Below are positions 21,000-33,066 of a stretch of 64,000 bases of DNA, piece by piece. The notes under the pieces were generated by a model that worked only from the letters and a program-made list of their open reading frames with translations, was not told the origin of the DNA and did not search any database. Location of the stretch: contig OY756958.1 in the NCBI GenBank assembly GCA_963580455.1, forward strand, positions 8,506,501-8,570,500, given 5' to 3'. Position 1 is the first letter of the stretch. Each line of letters opens with the position of its first letter. The stretch is from Euonymus europaeus. Its lineage: Eukaryota > Streptophyta > Magnoliopsida > Celastrales > Celastraceae. The translations under genes were made by a program, and so were the position numbers.

Positions 21000-23900
21000 G
21001 TACAATGAGCAACTTTGATGGTCCGGAATTGCTCAACTCTCACTATGAAGTAGCTTTTAACGGTTTTGCACATTTCTTATTGGTAGTTGGGGTTTCGGCA
21101 TCGAAATAATCTAGGATGCTTATAGTCATAAAATTTGACATAGAAGAATAATAAAAAGTGTACAACGAGCAACTTCGATAGTCCGAAGTTGCACAACTCT
21201 CTCTATGAGGGAGCTTTTAACGGTTTCATCCATTTGTCTTACAAAGTTGGGGTTTTGGAATCGAAATAATCTAGGATGCTTATAGTCATAAAATTTGACA
21301 TAGAAGAACAAGAAAAAGTGTACACCGAGCAACTTTGATAGTCCGAAGTTGCACAACTCTCTCTATTGAGGAGCTTTAAACGGTTTTGTCCATTTGTCAT
21401 AGAAAGTTGGAGTTTTGGGATCGAAATAATCTAGGAAGCTTATACTCGTAAAATTTGACATAGAAGAACAACAAAAAGTGTACACCGAGCCACTTTGATA
21501 GTCCGAAGTTGCTCAACTCACTCTATGGAAGAGCTTTAAACGGTTTTGTCCATTTGTCATAGAAAGTTGGGGCTTTGGCATCGAAATAATCTAGGATGCT
21601 TATACTCATAAAATTTGACATAGAATAACAATAAAAAGTGTACACCGAGCAACTTTGATTGTCCGAAGTAGCACAACTCACTCTATGTAGCAGCTTTAAA
21701 CGGTTTTGTCCATTTGTCATAGAAAGTTGGGGTTTTGACATCTAAATAATCTAGGAAGCTTATACTCGTAAAATTTGACGTTGAAGAACAATAAAAAGTT
21801 TACAACGAGCAACTTTGATAGTTTGAAGTTGCTCAACTCACTCTATGGAGGAGCTTTAAACGGTTTTGTCCATTTGTCCTAGAAAATTGGGGTTTTGCCA
21901 TCGAAATAATCTAAGAAGCTTATACTCGTAAAATTTGACGTAGAAGAACAATAAAAAATGTATAACGAGCAACTTTGATGGTCTGGAATTGCTCAACTCA
22001 CTATGAAGTAGCTTTTAATGGTTTTGCCCATTTTTTATTGATAGTTTGGGTTTTGACATCAAACTAATCCAGCAAGCATATGCTCGTAAAATTTGACATA
22101 GAAGAACAATAAAAAGTGTACACCGAGCAACTTTGATAGTCCGAAGTTGCACAACTCTCTCTATGGAAAGCTTTTAATGTTTTTGTGCATTTGTCATAGA
22201 AAGTTGGGATTTTGGCATCGAAATTATCTAGGATGCTTATAGTCGTAAAATTTGACATAGAAGAACAATAAAAAGTGTACACCGAGCAACGTTTATGGTC
22301 CGAAGTTGCTCAACTCTCTCTATGGAGTAGCTTTAAACGGTTTTGTTTATTTGTCATAGATAGTTGTGGTTTTGGAATCGAAATAATCTAGGAAGCTTAT
22401 ACTCGTAAAATTTGACAAAGAAGAACAATAAAAAGTGTACACCGAGCAACTTTGATAGTCCGAAGTTGCTCAACTCACTTTATGGAGGAGCTTTAAACGG
22501 TTTTGTCCATTTGTCATAGAAAGTTGGGGTTTTGGAATCAAAATAATCTAGGATGCTTATAGTCATAAAATTTGACATAGAATAACAATAAAAAGTGTAC
22601 ACCGAGCAATTTTGATAGTCCGAAGTTGCACAACTCTCTCTATGGAGGAGCTTCTAACGTTTTTGTCCATTTCTCTTGTAAAGTTGTTGTTTTCACATCG
22701 AAATAATCTTGGAGGCTTATGCTCGTAAAATTTGACATAGAATAACAATAAAAAGTGTACACCGAGCAACTTTGATAGTCCGAAGTTGCTCAACTCTCTC
22801 TATGGAGGAGCTTTAAACGGTTTCGTCCATTTGTCCTACAAAGTTGGGCTTTTGGCATCGAAATAATCTAGGATGCTTATAGTCATAAAATTTGACATAG
22901 AAGAACAATAAAAAGTGTACAACGAGCAACTTTGATAGTCTGAAGTTGCACAACTCTCTCTATGGAGGAGCTTTAAACGGTTTGGTCCATTTGTCCTACA
23001 AAGTTGGGGTTTTGGCATCGAAATAATCTAGGATGCATATAGTCATAAAATTTGACATAGAAGAACAATAAAAAGTGTACAACGAGCAACTTCGATAGTC
23101 TGAAGTTGCACAACTCTTTCTATGGAGGAGCTTTAAACGGTTACGTCCATTTGTCATACAAAGTTGGGGTTTTGGCATCGAAATAATCTAGGATGCTTAT
23201 AGTCATAAAATTTGACATAGAAGAACAATAAAAATTGTACACCGAGCAACTTTGATAGTCCGAAGTTACACAACTCACTCTATGGAGGAGCTTTAAACGG
23301 TTTTGTCCATTTGTCCTAGAAAGTTGGGGCTTTGGCATCGAAATAATCTAGGAAGCTTATACTCCTAAAATTTGACGTAGAAGAACAATAAAAAAGTGTA
23401 CACCGAGCAACTTTGATTGTCCGAATTTGCTCAACTCACTCTATGGAGGAGCTTTAAACGGTTTTGTCCATTTGTCCTAGAAAGTTGGGGCTTTGACATC
23501 GAAATAATCTAGGAAGCCTATACTCCTAAAATTTGACGTAGAAGAACAATAAAAAGTGTTCAACGAGCAACTTCGATAGTCCGAAGTTGCACAACTCTCT
23601 TTATGAAGGAGCTTTAAACGGTTTCGTCCATTTGTCCTACAAAGTTGGGGTTTTGGCATCGAAATAATCTAGGATGCTTATAGTCATAAAATTTGACATA
23701 GAAGAACAATAAAAGGTGTACAACGAGCAACTTTGATAGTCTGAGGTTGCACAACTCTCTCTATGGAGGAGCTTTAAACGGTTACGTCCATTTGTCATAC
23801 AAAGTTGGGGTTTTGGCATCGAAATAATCTAGGATGCTTATAGTCATAAAATTTGACATAGAAGAACAATAAAAATTGTACACCGAGCAACTTTGACAGT

Positions 23901-24037
23901 CCGAAGTTGCACAACTCTCTCTATGGACGAGCTTTAAACGGTTTTGTCCATTTGTCATTGAAAGTTGGGGTTTTGGCATTGAAATAATCTTGGATGCTTA
24001 TAGTCGTAAAATTTGACATAGAAGAACAATAAAAAGT
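21000..24037 (+). repeat. 23-monomer Q+P unit, copy 2 (truncated)
   Basis: The Q part (21000-22756) and the following P monomers match copy 1 at an offset of 3678-3679 bp. Small indels include loss of one A in ATGGAAAGC near 22164. The P part is shorter than in copy 1 and gives way at 24038 to Q sequence that instead matches 5723, at an offset of 18315 bp. Confidence 0.87.
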
Positions 24038-25955
24038 GTACACCGAGCAACTTTGATAGTCCGAAGTTGCTCAACTCACTCTATGGAGGAGCTTTAAACG
24101 GTTTTTTCCATTTGTCATAGAAAGTTGGGGTTTTGACATCTAAATAATCTAGGAAGCTTATACTCGTAAAATTTGACGTTGAAAACAATAAAAAGTGTAC
24201 AACGAGCAACTTTGATAGTTTGAAGTTGCTCAACTCACTCTATGGAGGAGCTTTAAACGGTTTTGTCCATTTGTCCTAGAAAATTGGGGTTTTGGCATCG
24301 AAATAATCTAAGAAGCTTATACTCATAAAATTTGACGTAGAAGAACAATAAAAAAATGTACAACGAGCAACTTTGATGGTCTGGAATTGCTCAACTCACT
24401 ATGAAGTAGCTTTTAATGGTTTTGCCCATTTTTTATTGATAGTTTGGGTTTTGACATCAAACTAATCCAGCAAGCATATGCTCGTAAAATTTGACATAGA
24501 AGAACAATAAAAAGTGTACACCGAGCAACTTTGATAGTCCGAAGTTGCACAACTCTCTCTATGGAAAAGCTTTTAATGTTTTTGTGCATTTGTCATAGAA
24601 AGTTGGGATTTTGGCATCGAAATAATCTAGGAAGCTTATACTCGTAAAATTTGACGTAGAAGAACAGTAAAAATTGTACAATGAGCAACTTTGATGTTCC
24701 GGAATTGCTCAACTCTTACTATGAAGTAGCTTTTAACGGTTTTGCTCATTTCTTATTGATAGTTGGGGTTTTGGCATCAAAACAATCCAGCAAGCGTATA
24801 CTCGTAAAATTTGACATAGAAGAACAACAAAAAGTGTACACCGAGCGACTTTGATATTCCGAAGTTGCTCAACTCACTCTATGGAAGAGCTTTAAACGGT
24901 TTTTTCCTTTTGTCGTAGAAAGTTGGGGTTTTGGAATCGAAATAATCTAGGAAGCTTATGCCCGTAAAATTTGACATAGAATAACAATAAAAAGTGTACA
25001 CCGAGCAATTTTGATAGTCCGAAGTTGCACAACTCTCTCTATGGAGGAGCTTCTAACGTTTTTGTCCATTTCTCTTGTAAAGTTGTTGTTTTCACATCGA
25101 AATAATCTTGGAGGCTTATGCTCGTAAAATTTGACATAGAATAACAATAAAAAGTGTACACCGAGCAACTTTGATAGTCCGAAGTTGCTCAACTCTCTCT
25201 ATGGAGTTGCTTTAAACGGTTCTGTTTATTTGTCATAGAAAGTTGTGGTTTTGGAATTGAAATAATTTAGGAAGCATATACTCGTAAAATTTGACATAGA
25301 AGAACAATAAAAAGTGTACACCGAGCAACTTTGATAGTCCGAAGTTGCTCAACTCACTTTATGGAGGAGCTTTAAACGGTTTTGTCCATTTGTCATAGAA
25401 AGTTGGGGTTTTGGCATCGAAATAATCTAGGAAGCTTATACTCGTAAAATTTGACGTAGAAGAACAGTAAAAAGTGTACAATGAGCAACTTTGATGTTCC
25501 GGAATTGCTCAACTTTTACTATGAAGTAGCTTTTAACGGTTTTGCTCATTTCTTATTGATAGTTGGGGTTTTGGCATCAAAACAATCCAGCAAGCGTATA
25601 CTCGTAAAATTTGACATAGAAGAACAACAAAAAGTGTACACCGAGCGACTTTGATATTCCGAAGTTGCTTAACTCACTCTATGGAAGAGCTTTAAACGGT
25701 TTTTTCCTTTTGTCATAGAAAGTTGGGTTTTTGGCATCGAAATAATCTTAGAAGCTTATACTCGTAAAATTTGATATAGAATAACAATAAAAAGTGTACA
25801 CCGAGCAACGTTTATGTTCTGAAGTTGCTCAACTCTCTCTATTGAGTAGCTTTAAAAGTTTTTATCCATTTGTCATATAAAGTTTGGGTTTTGGCATCGA
25901 AATAATCTAGGAAACTTATACTCGTAAAATTTGAAATAGAATAACAATAAAAAGT
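24038..25955 (+). repeat. Q-type block
   Basis: Monomers match the Q block at 5723-8916 piecewise. The offset is about 18315 bp at the left end and 17039 bp at the right end, so about 1.28 kb (the 8-monomer unit) is missing here relative to the earlier block. One GTTGAAAACAATAAA segment near 24180 has lost three bases from the usual GAAGAACAATAAA. Confidence 0.83.
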
Positions 25956-28336
25956 GTACACGGAGCAATTTTGATATTCCGAAGTTGCAAAACTCTCTCT
26001 ATGGAGGAGCTTTTAATGTTTTTGTCCATTTGTCATAGAAAGTTCAGGTTTTGGCATCAAAATAATCCACAAAGCATATACTCGTAAAATTTGGCATAGA
26101 AGAACAATAAAAAGTGTACACCGAGCGACTTTGATGATTAGAAGTTGCTCAACTCTCTCTATGGAGGAGCTTTTACCTTTTTTGTCCATTTGTCTTGTAA
26201 AGTTGGTGTTTTTACATCAAAATAATCTAGGAAGCTTATACTCGTAAAATTTGACATAGAAGAACAATAAAAAGTGTACACCGAGCAACTTTGATAGTCC
26301 GAAGTTGCACAACTCACTCTATGGAGGAGCTTTTAACGTTGAAAGTTGGGGTTTTGGAATCGAAATAATCTAGGAAGCTTATACTCGTAAAATTTGACAT
26401 AGAAGAACAATAAAAAGTGTACACCAAGCAACTTTGATAGTCCGAAGTTGCACAACTCTCTCTATGGAGGAGCTTTTAACGTTTTTGTCCATTTGTCATA
26501 GAAAGTTGGGGTTTTGGCATCGAAATAATCTAGGATGCTTATAGTCATAAAATTTGACATAGAAGAACAATAAAAAGTAAACATTGAGCAACTTTTATGG
26601 TCCAAAGTTGCTCAACTCTCTCTATGGAGTAGCTTTAAACGGTTTTGTCCATTTGTCGTAGAAAGTTGGGGTTTTGGAATCGAAATAATATAGGAAGCTT
26701 ATACTCGTAAAATTTGACATAGAATAACATTAAAAAGTGTACACCGGGCAACTTTTACGGTCCGAAGTTTTCAACCCTCTCTATGAAGTAGCTTTTAGCG
26801 GTTTTGTCGATTTGTCATTGATAGCTGGTGTTTTGGCATCGAAATAATCAAGGAAGCTTATACTCGTAAAATTTGACATAGAAGAACAACAAAAAGTGTA
26901 CACCGAGCAACATTGATAGTCCGAAGTTGCTCAACTCACTCTATGGAGGAGCTTTAAACGGTTTTGTCCTTTTGTCATAGAAAGTTGGGTTTTTGGCATC
27001 GAAATAATCTAGGAAGCTTATACTCGTAAAATTTGACATAGAATAACAATAAAAAGTGTACACCGAGCAACTTTGATTGTCCGATGTAGCACAACTCACT
27101 CTATGGAGGAGCTTTAAACGGTTTTGTCCATTTGTCATAGAAAGTTGGGGTTTTGGAATCGAACTAATCTTGGAAGCTTATACACGTAAAATTTGACATA
27201 GAAGAACAATAAAAAGTGTACACCGAGCAACTTTGATAGTCCGAAGTTGCACAACTCACTCTATGGAGGAGCTTTTAATGTTTTTGTCCATTTGTCATAG
27301 AAAGTTGGGTTTTGGCATCACAATAATCTAGGATGCTTATAGTCGTAAAATTTGACATAGAAGAACAATAAAAAGTGTACACCGAGCAACTTTTATGGTC
27401 TGAAGTTGCTCAACTCTCTCTATGGAGGAGCTTTTAACGTTTTTGTCCATTTGTCTTGTAAAGTTGGTGTTTTCACATCGAAATAATCTAGGAAGCTTAT
27501 ACTCGTAAAATTTAACATAGAAGAACAACAAAAAGTGTACACCGAGCAACTTTGATAGTTCGAAGTTGATCAACTCACTCTATGGAGGAGCTTTAAATGG
27601 TTTTGTTCTTTTGTCATAGAAAGTTGGGTTTTTGGCGTCGAAATAATTTAGAATGCTTATACTCGTAAAATTTGAGATAGAAGAACAATAAAAAGTGTAC
27701 ACCGACCAACTTTGATAGTCCGAAGTTTCACAACTCTCTCTATGGAGGAGCTTTTAACGTTTTTTTCCATTTGTCATAGAAAGTTGGGGTTTTGGCATCG
27801 AAATAATCTAGGATGCTTATAGTCATAAAATTTGACATAGAAGAACAATAAAAAGTGTACACAGAGCAACTTTGATAGTCCGAAGTTGCACAACTCTCTC
27901 TATGGAGGAGCTTTTAATGTTTTTGTCCATTTGTCATAGAAAGTTCGGGTTTTGGCATCAAAATAATCCACAAAGCATATACTCGTAAAATTTGACATAG
28001 TAGAACAATAAAAAGTGTACACCGAGCGACTTTGTTGATTAGAAGTTGCTCAACTCTCTTTATGGAGGAGCTTTTAACGTTTTTGTCCATTTGTCTTGTA
28101 AATTTGGTGTTTTCAAATCGAAATAATCTAGGAAGCTTATACTCGTAAAATTTGATATAGAAGAACAACAAAAAGTGTACACCGAGCAACTTTGATAGTC
28201 CGAATTTGCTCAACTCACTCTATGGAGGAGCTTTAAACGGTTTTGTCCATTTTTCCTAGAAAGTTGGGGCTTTGGCATCGAAATAATCTAGGAAGCTTAT
28301 ACTCCTAAAATTTGACGTAGAGGAACAATAAAAAGT
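25956..28336 (+). repeat. R-type block, single HOR copy
   Basis: The lead-in monomer GTACACGGAGC at 25956 and the GTTTTCAACCC monomer at 26739 lie exactly 17039 bp from their counterparts at 8917 and 9700. Only about one 10-monomer unit is present here, against more than three in the 9700 block. It ends in the same exit series (GTACACAGAGC, GAGCGACTTTGTTGATTAG, GTCCGAATTTGC) as the other R blocks. Confidence 0.87.
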
Positions 28337-29456
28337 GTTCAACGAGCAACTTCGATAGTCCGAAGTTGCACAACTCTCTCTATGAAGGAGCTTTAAACGG
28401 TTTCGTCCATTTGTCCTACAAAGTTGGGGTTTTGGCATCGAAATAATCTAGGATGCTTATACTCCCAAAATTTGACGTAGAAGAACAATAAAAAGTGTTC
28501 AATGAGCAACTTCGATAGTCCAAAGTTGCACAGCTCTCTCTATGAAGGAGCTTTAAACGGTTTCGTCCATTTGTCCTACAAAGTTGGGGTTTTGGCATCG
28601 AAATAATCTAGGATGCTTATAGTCATAAAATTTGACATAGAAGAACAATAAAAAGTGTACAACGAGCAACTTTGATAGTCTGAAGTTGCACAACTCTCTC
28701 TATGGAGGAGCTTTTAACGTTTTTGTCCATTTGTCTTGTAAATTTGGTGTTTTCGCATCGAAATAATCTAGAAAGCTTATACTCGTAAAATTTGACATAG
28801 AAGAACAACAAAAAGTGTACACCGAGCAACTTTGATAGTCCGAATTTGCTCAACTCACTCTATGGAGGAGCTTTAAACGGTTTTGTCCATTTGTCCTAGA
28901 AAGTTGGGGCTTTGGCATCGACATAATCTAGGAAGCTTATACTCCTAAAATTTGACGTAGAAGAACAATAAAAAATGTTCAACGAGAAAGTTCGATAGTC
29001 CGAAGTTGCACAACTCTCTCTATGGAGGAGCTTTAAACGGTTTTGTCCATTTGTCCTAGAAAGTTGGGGCTTTGGCATCGAAATAATCTAGGAAGCTTAT
29101 ACTCCTAAAATTTGACGTAGAAGAACAATAAAAAGTGTTCAACGAGCAACTTCGATAGTCCGAAGTTGCACAACTCTCTCTATGAAGGAGCTTTAAACGG
29201 TTTCGTCCATTTGTCCTACAAAGTTGGGGTTTTGGCATCGAAATAATCTAGGATGCTTATAGTCATAAAATTTGACATAGAAGAACAATAAAAAGTGTAC
29301 AACGAGCAACTTTGATAGTCTGAAGTTGCACAACTCTCTCTATGGAGGAGCTTTAAACGGTTACGTCCATTTGTCATACAAAGTTGGGGTTTTGGCATCG
29401 AAATAATCTAGGATGCTTATAGTCATAAAATTTGACATAGAAGAACAATAAAAAGT
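28337..29456 (+). repeat. P-type block, 7 monomers
   Basis: There are seven 160-bp monomers. They carry GTGTTCAACGAGC/GTGTTCAATGAGC with CAACTTCGATAG, then GTACAACGAGC with GTCTGAAG. R-like TTGTAAATTTGG and P-like segments alternate in the monomers at 28657 and 28817, showing exchange between the two classes. Confidence 0.83.
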
Positions 29457-30062
29457 GTACACCGAGGAACTTTTATGGTCCGAAGTTGCTCAACTCTCTC
29501 TATGGAGGAGCTTTTAACGTTGAAAGTTGGGGTTTTGGAATCGAAGTATTCTAGGAAGCTTATACTCGTAAAATTTGACATAGAAGAACAATAAAAAGTG
29601 TACACCGAGCAACTTTGATAGTCCGAAGTTGCACAGCTCTCTCTATGGAGGAGCTTTTAACGTTTTTGTCCATTTTTCATAGAAACTTGGGGTTTTGTCA
29701 TCGAAATAATCTAGGATGCTTATAGTCATAAAATTTGACATAGAAGAACAACAAAAAGTGTACACCGAGCAACTTTGATAGTCCGAAGTTGCTCAACTCA
29801 CTCTTTGGAGGAGCTTTTAACGTTGAAAGTTGGGGTTTTGGAATCGAAGTATTGTAGGAAGCTTATACTCGTAAAATTTGACATAGAAGAACAATAAAAA
29901 GTGTACACCGATCAACTTTGATAGTCCGAAGTTGCACAGCTCTCTCTATGGAGGAGCTTTTAACGTTTTTGTCCATTTTTCATAGAAACTTGGGGTTTTG
30001 TCATCGAAATAATCTAGGATGCTTATAGTCATAAAATTTGACATAGAAGAACAATAAAAAGT
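29457..30062 (+). repeat. Duplicated 303-bp dimer (143 + 160)
   Basis: A 143-bp monomer (AACGTTGAAAG, then ATCGAAGTATTCTAGG or ATTGTAGG) is followed by a 160-bp monomer with GCACAGCTCTC and AAACTTGGGG. The pair occurs twice, at 29457-29759 and 29760-30062. It marks the transition from the P/Q/R zone to the S block. Confidence 0.82.
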
Positions 30063-30222
30063 GTACACCGAGGAACTTTTATGGTCCAAAGTTGCTCAAC
30101 TCTCTCTATTGAGTATCTTTAAAAGTTTTTGTCCATTTGTCATAGAAAGTTGGGGTTTTGACATCGAAATAATCTAGGAAGCTTATACTCATAAAATTTG
30201 ACATAGAATAACAATAAAAAGT

Positions 30223-33066
30223 GTACACCGAGCAATTTTGATAGTCCGAAGTTGCACAACTTTCTCTATGGAGGTGCTTCTAACGTTTTTGTCCATTTGT
30301 CTTGTAAAGTTATTGTTTTCACATCGAAATAGTCTAGGAGGCTTATACTCGTAAAATTTGTCACAGAAGAACAATAAAAAGTGTACACCGAGCAACTTCG
30401 ATAGTCCAAAGTTGCTCAACTCACGCTATGGAGGAGCTTTAAACGGTTTTGTCCATTTGTCATAGAAAGTTAGGGTTTTGGCATCGAAATAATCTAGGAA
30501 GCTTATACTCGTAAAATTTGATATAGAATAACAATAAAAAGTGTACACCGAGCAACTTTTATGTTCTGAAATTGCTCAACTCTCTCTATTGAGTAGCTTT
30601 AAAAGTTTTTGTCCATTTGTCATAGAAAGTTGGGGTTTTGGCATCGAAATAATCTAGGAAGCTTATACTCGTAAAATTTGACATAGAAGAACAATAAAAA
30701 GTGTACTTCGAGCAACTTTGATAGTCCGAAGTTGCACAACTCACTCTATGGAGGAGCTTTTAACGTTGAAAGTTGGGGTTTTGGAATCGAAATAATCTAG
30801 GAAGCTTATACTCGTAAAATTTGACATAGAAGAACAATAAAAAGTGTACACCGAGCAACTTTGATAGTCCGAAATTGCACAACTCTCCCTATGGAGGAGG
30901 TTTTAAAGTTTTTGTCCATTTGTCATAGAAAGTTGGGGTTTTGGCATCGAAATAATCTAGGATGCTTATAGTCATAAAATTTGACATAGAAGAACAATAA
31001 AAAGTGTACACCGAGCAACTTTTATGGTCCAAAGTTGCTCAACTCTCTCTATGGAGTAGCTTTAAACGGTTTTGTCCATTTGTCATAGAAAGTTGGGGTT
31101 TTGGAATCGAAATAATCTAGGAAGCTTATACTCGTAAAATTTGACATAGAATAACAATAAAAAGTGTACACCGAGCAATTTTTATGGTCCGAAGTTGCTC
31201 AACTCTCTCTATGGAGTAGATTTTAACGGTTTTGTCGATTTGTCATTGATAGTTGGTGTTTTGGCATCGAAATAATCTAGGAAGCTTATACTCGTAAAAT
31301 TTGACATAGAAGAACAACAAAAAGTGTACACCGAGCAACTTTGATATTCCGAAGTTGCTCAACTCACTCTATGGAGGAGCTTTAAACGGTTTTGTCCTTT
31401 TGTCATAGAAAGTTGGGTTTTTGGCATCGAAATAATCTAGGAAGTTTATACTCATAAAATTTGACATAGAATAACAATAAAAAGTATACACCGAGCAACT
31501 TTGATTGTCCGAAGTAGCACAACTCACTCTATGGAGCAGCTTTAAACGTTTTTGTCCATTTGTCATAGAAAGTTGGGGTTTTGGCATCGAAATAATCTAG
31601 GAAGCTTATACTCGTAAAATTTGACATAGAAGAACAATAAAAAGTGTACACCGAGCAACTTTGATAGTCCGAAGTTGCACAACTCACTCTATAGAGGAGC
31701 TTTTAATGTTTTTGTCCATTTGTCATAGAAAGTTGGAGTTTTGGCATCGAAATAATCTAGGATGCTTATAGTCGTAAAATTTGACATAAAGAACAATAAA
31801 AAGTGTACACCGAGCAACTTTTATGGTCCAAAGTTGCTCAACTCTCTCTATGGAGGAGCTTTTAACGTTTTTGTCCATTTGTCTTGTAAAGTTGGTGTTT
31901 TCACATCGAAATAATCTAGGAAGCTTATACTAGTAAAATTTGAAGTAGGAGATTAATAAAAAGTGTACAATGAGCAACTTTGATGGTCCGGAATTGCTCA
32001 AACTCTCACTATGAAGTAGCTTTTAACGGTTTTGCTCATTTCTTATTGATAGTTGAGGTTTTGGCATCAAAATAATCCCGCAAGCATATACTCGTAAAAT
32101 TTGACATATAAGAACAACAAAAAGTGTACATCGAGCAACTTTGATAGTACGAAGTTGCTCAACTCACTCTATGGAGGAGCTTTAAACGGTTTTGTCCATT
32201 TGTCATAGAAAGTTGGGGTTTTGGCATCGAAATAATCTAGGAAGCATGTACTCGTAAAATTTGATATAGAATAACAATAAAAAGTGTACACCGAGCAACT
32301 TTTATGTTCTGCAGTTGCTCAACTCTCTCTATTGAGTAGCTTTAAAAGTTTTTGTCCATTTGTCATAGAAAGTTGGGGTTTTGGCATCGAAATAATCGAG
32401 GAAGCTTATACTCGTAAAATTTGACATAGAAGAACAATAAAAAGTGTACATCGAGCAACTTTGATAGTCCGAAGTTGTACAACTCACTCTATGGAGGAGC
32501 TTCTAACGTTGAAAGTTGGGGTTTTGGAATCGAAATAATCTAGGAAGCTTATACTCGTAAAATTTAACATAGAAGAACAATAAAAAGTGTACACCGAGCA
32601 ACTTTGATAGTCCGAAGTTGCACAGCTCTCTCTATGGAGGAGCTTTAAACGTTTTTGTCCATTTGTCATAGAAAGTTAGGGTTTTGGCATCGAAATAATC
32701 TAGGAAGCTTATACTCGTAAAATTTGACATAGAAGAACAATAAAAAGTGTACACCGAGCAACTTTGATAGTCCGAAGTTGCACAGCTCTCTCTATGGAGG
32801 AGCTTTTAACGTTTTTGTCCATTTTTCATAGAAACTTGGGGTTTTGTCATCGAAATAATCTAGGATGCTTAGTCATAAAATTTGACATAGAAGAACAATA
32901 AAAAGTGTACACCGAGCAACTTTTATGGTCCAAAGTTGCTCAACTCTCTCTATTGAGTAGCTTTAAAAATTTTTGTCCATTTGTCATAGAAAGTTGGGGT
33001 TTTGACATCGAAATAATCTAGGAAGCTTATACTCGTAAAATTTGACATAGAATAACAATAAAAAGT
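30223..33066 (+). repeat. S-type HOR, 18-monomer copy, 2844 bp
   Basis: It starts at the monomer with GAGCAATTTTGATAG, GGAGGTGCTTCTAACG and TTGTTTTCAC. Compared with the next copy it lacks two consecutive monomers (GTACAATGAGC/GGAATTGCTC and GTACATCGAGC/GATAGTACG) after the second monomer. It also has two-base losses near 31787 (ACATAAAGAAC) and 32870 (GATGCTTAGTC). Confidence 0.86.
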
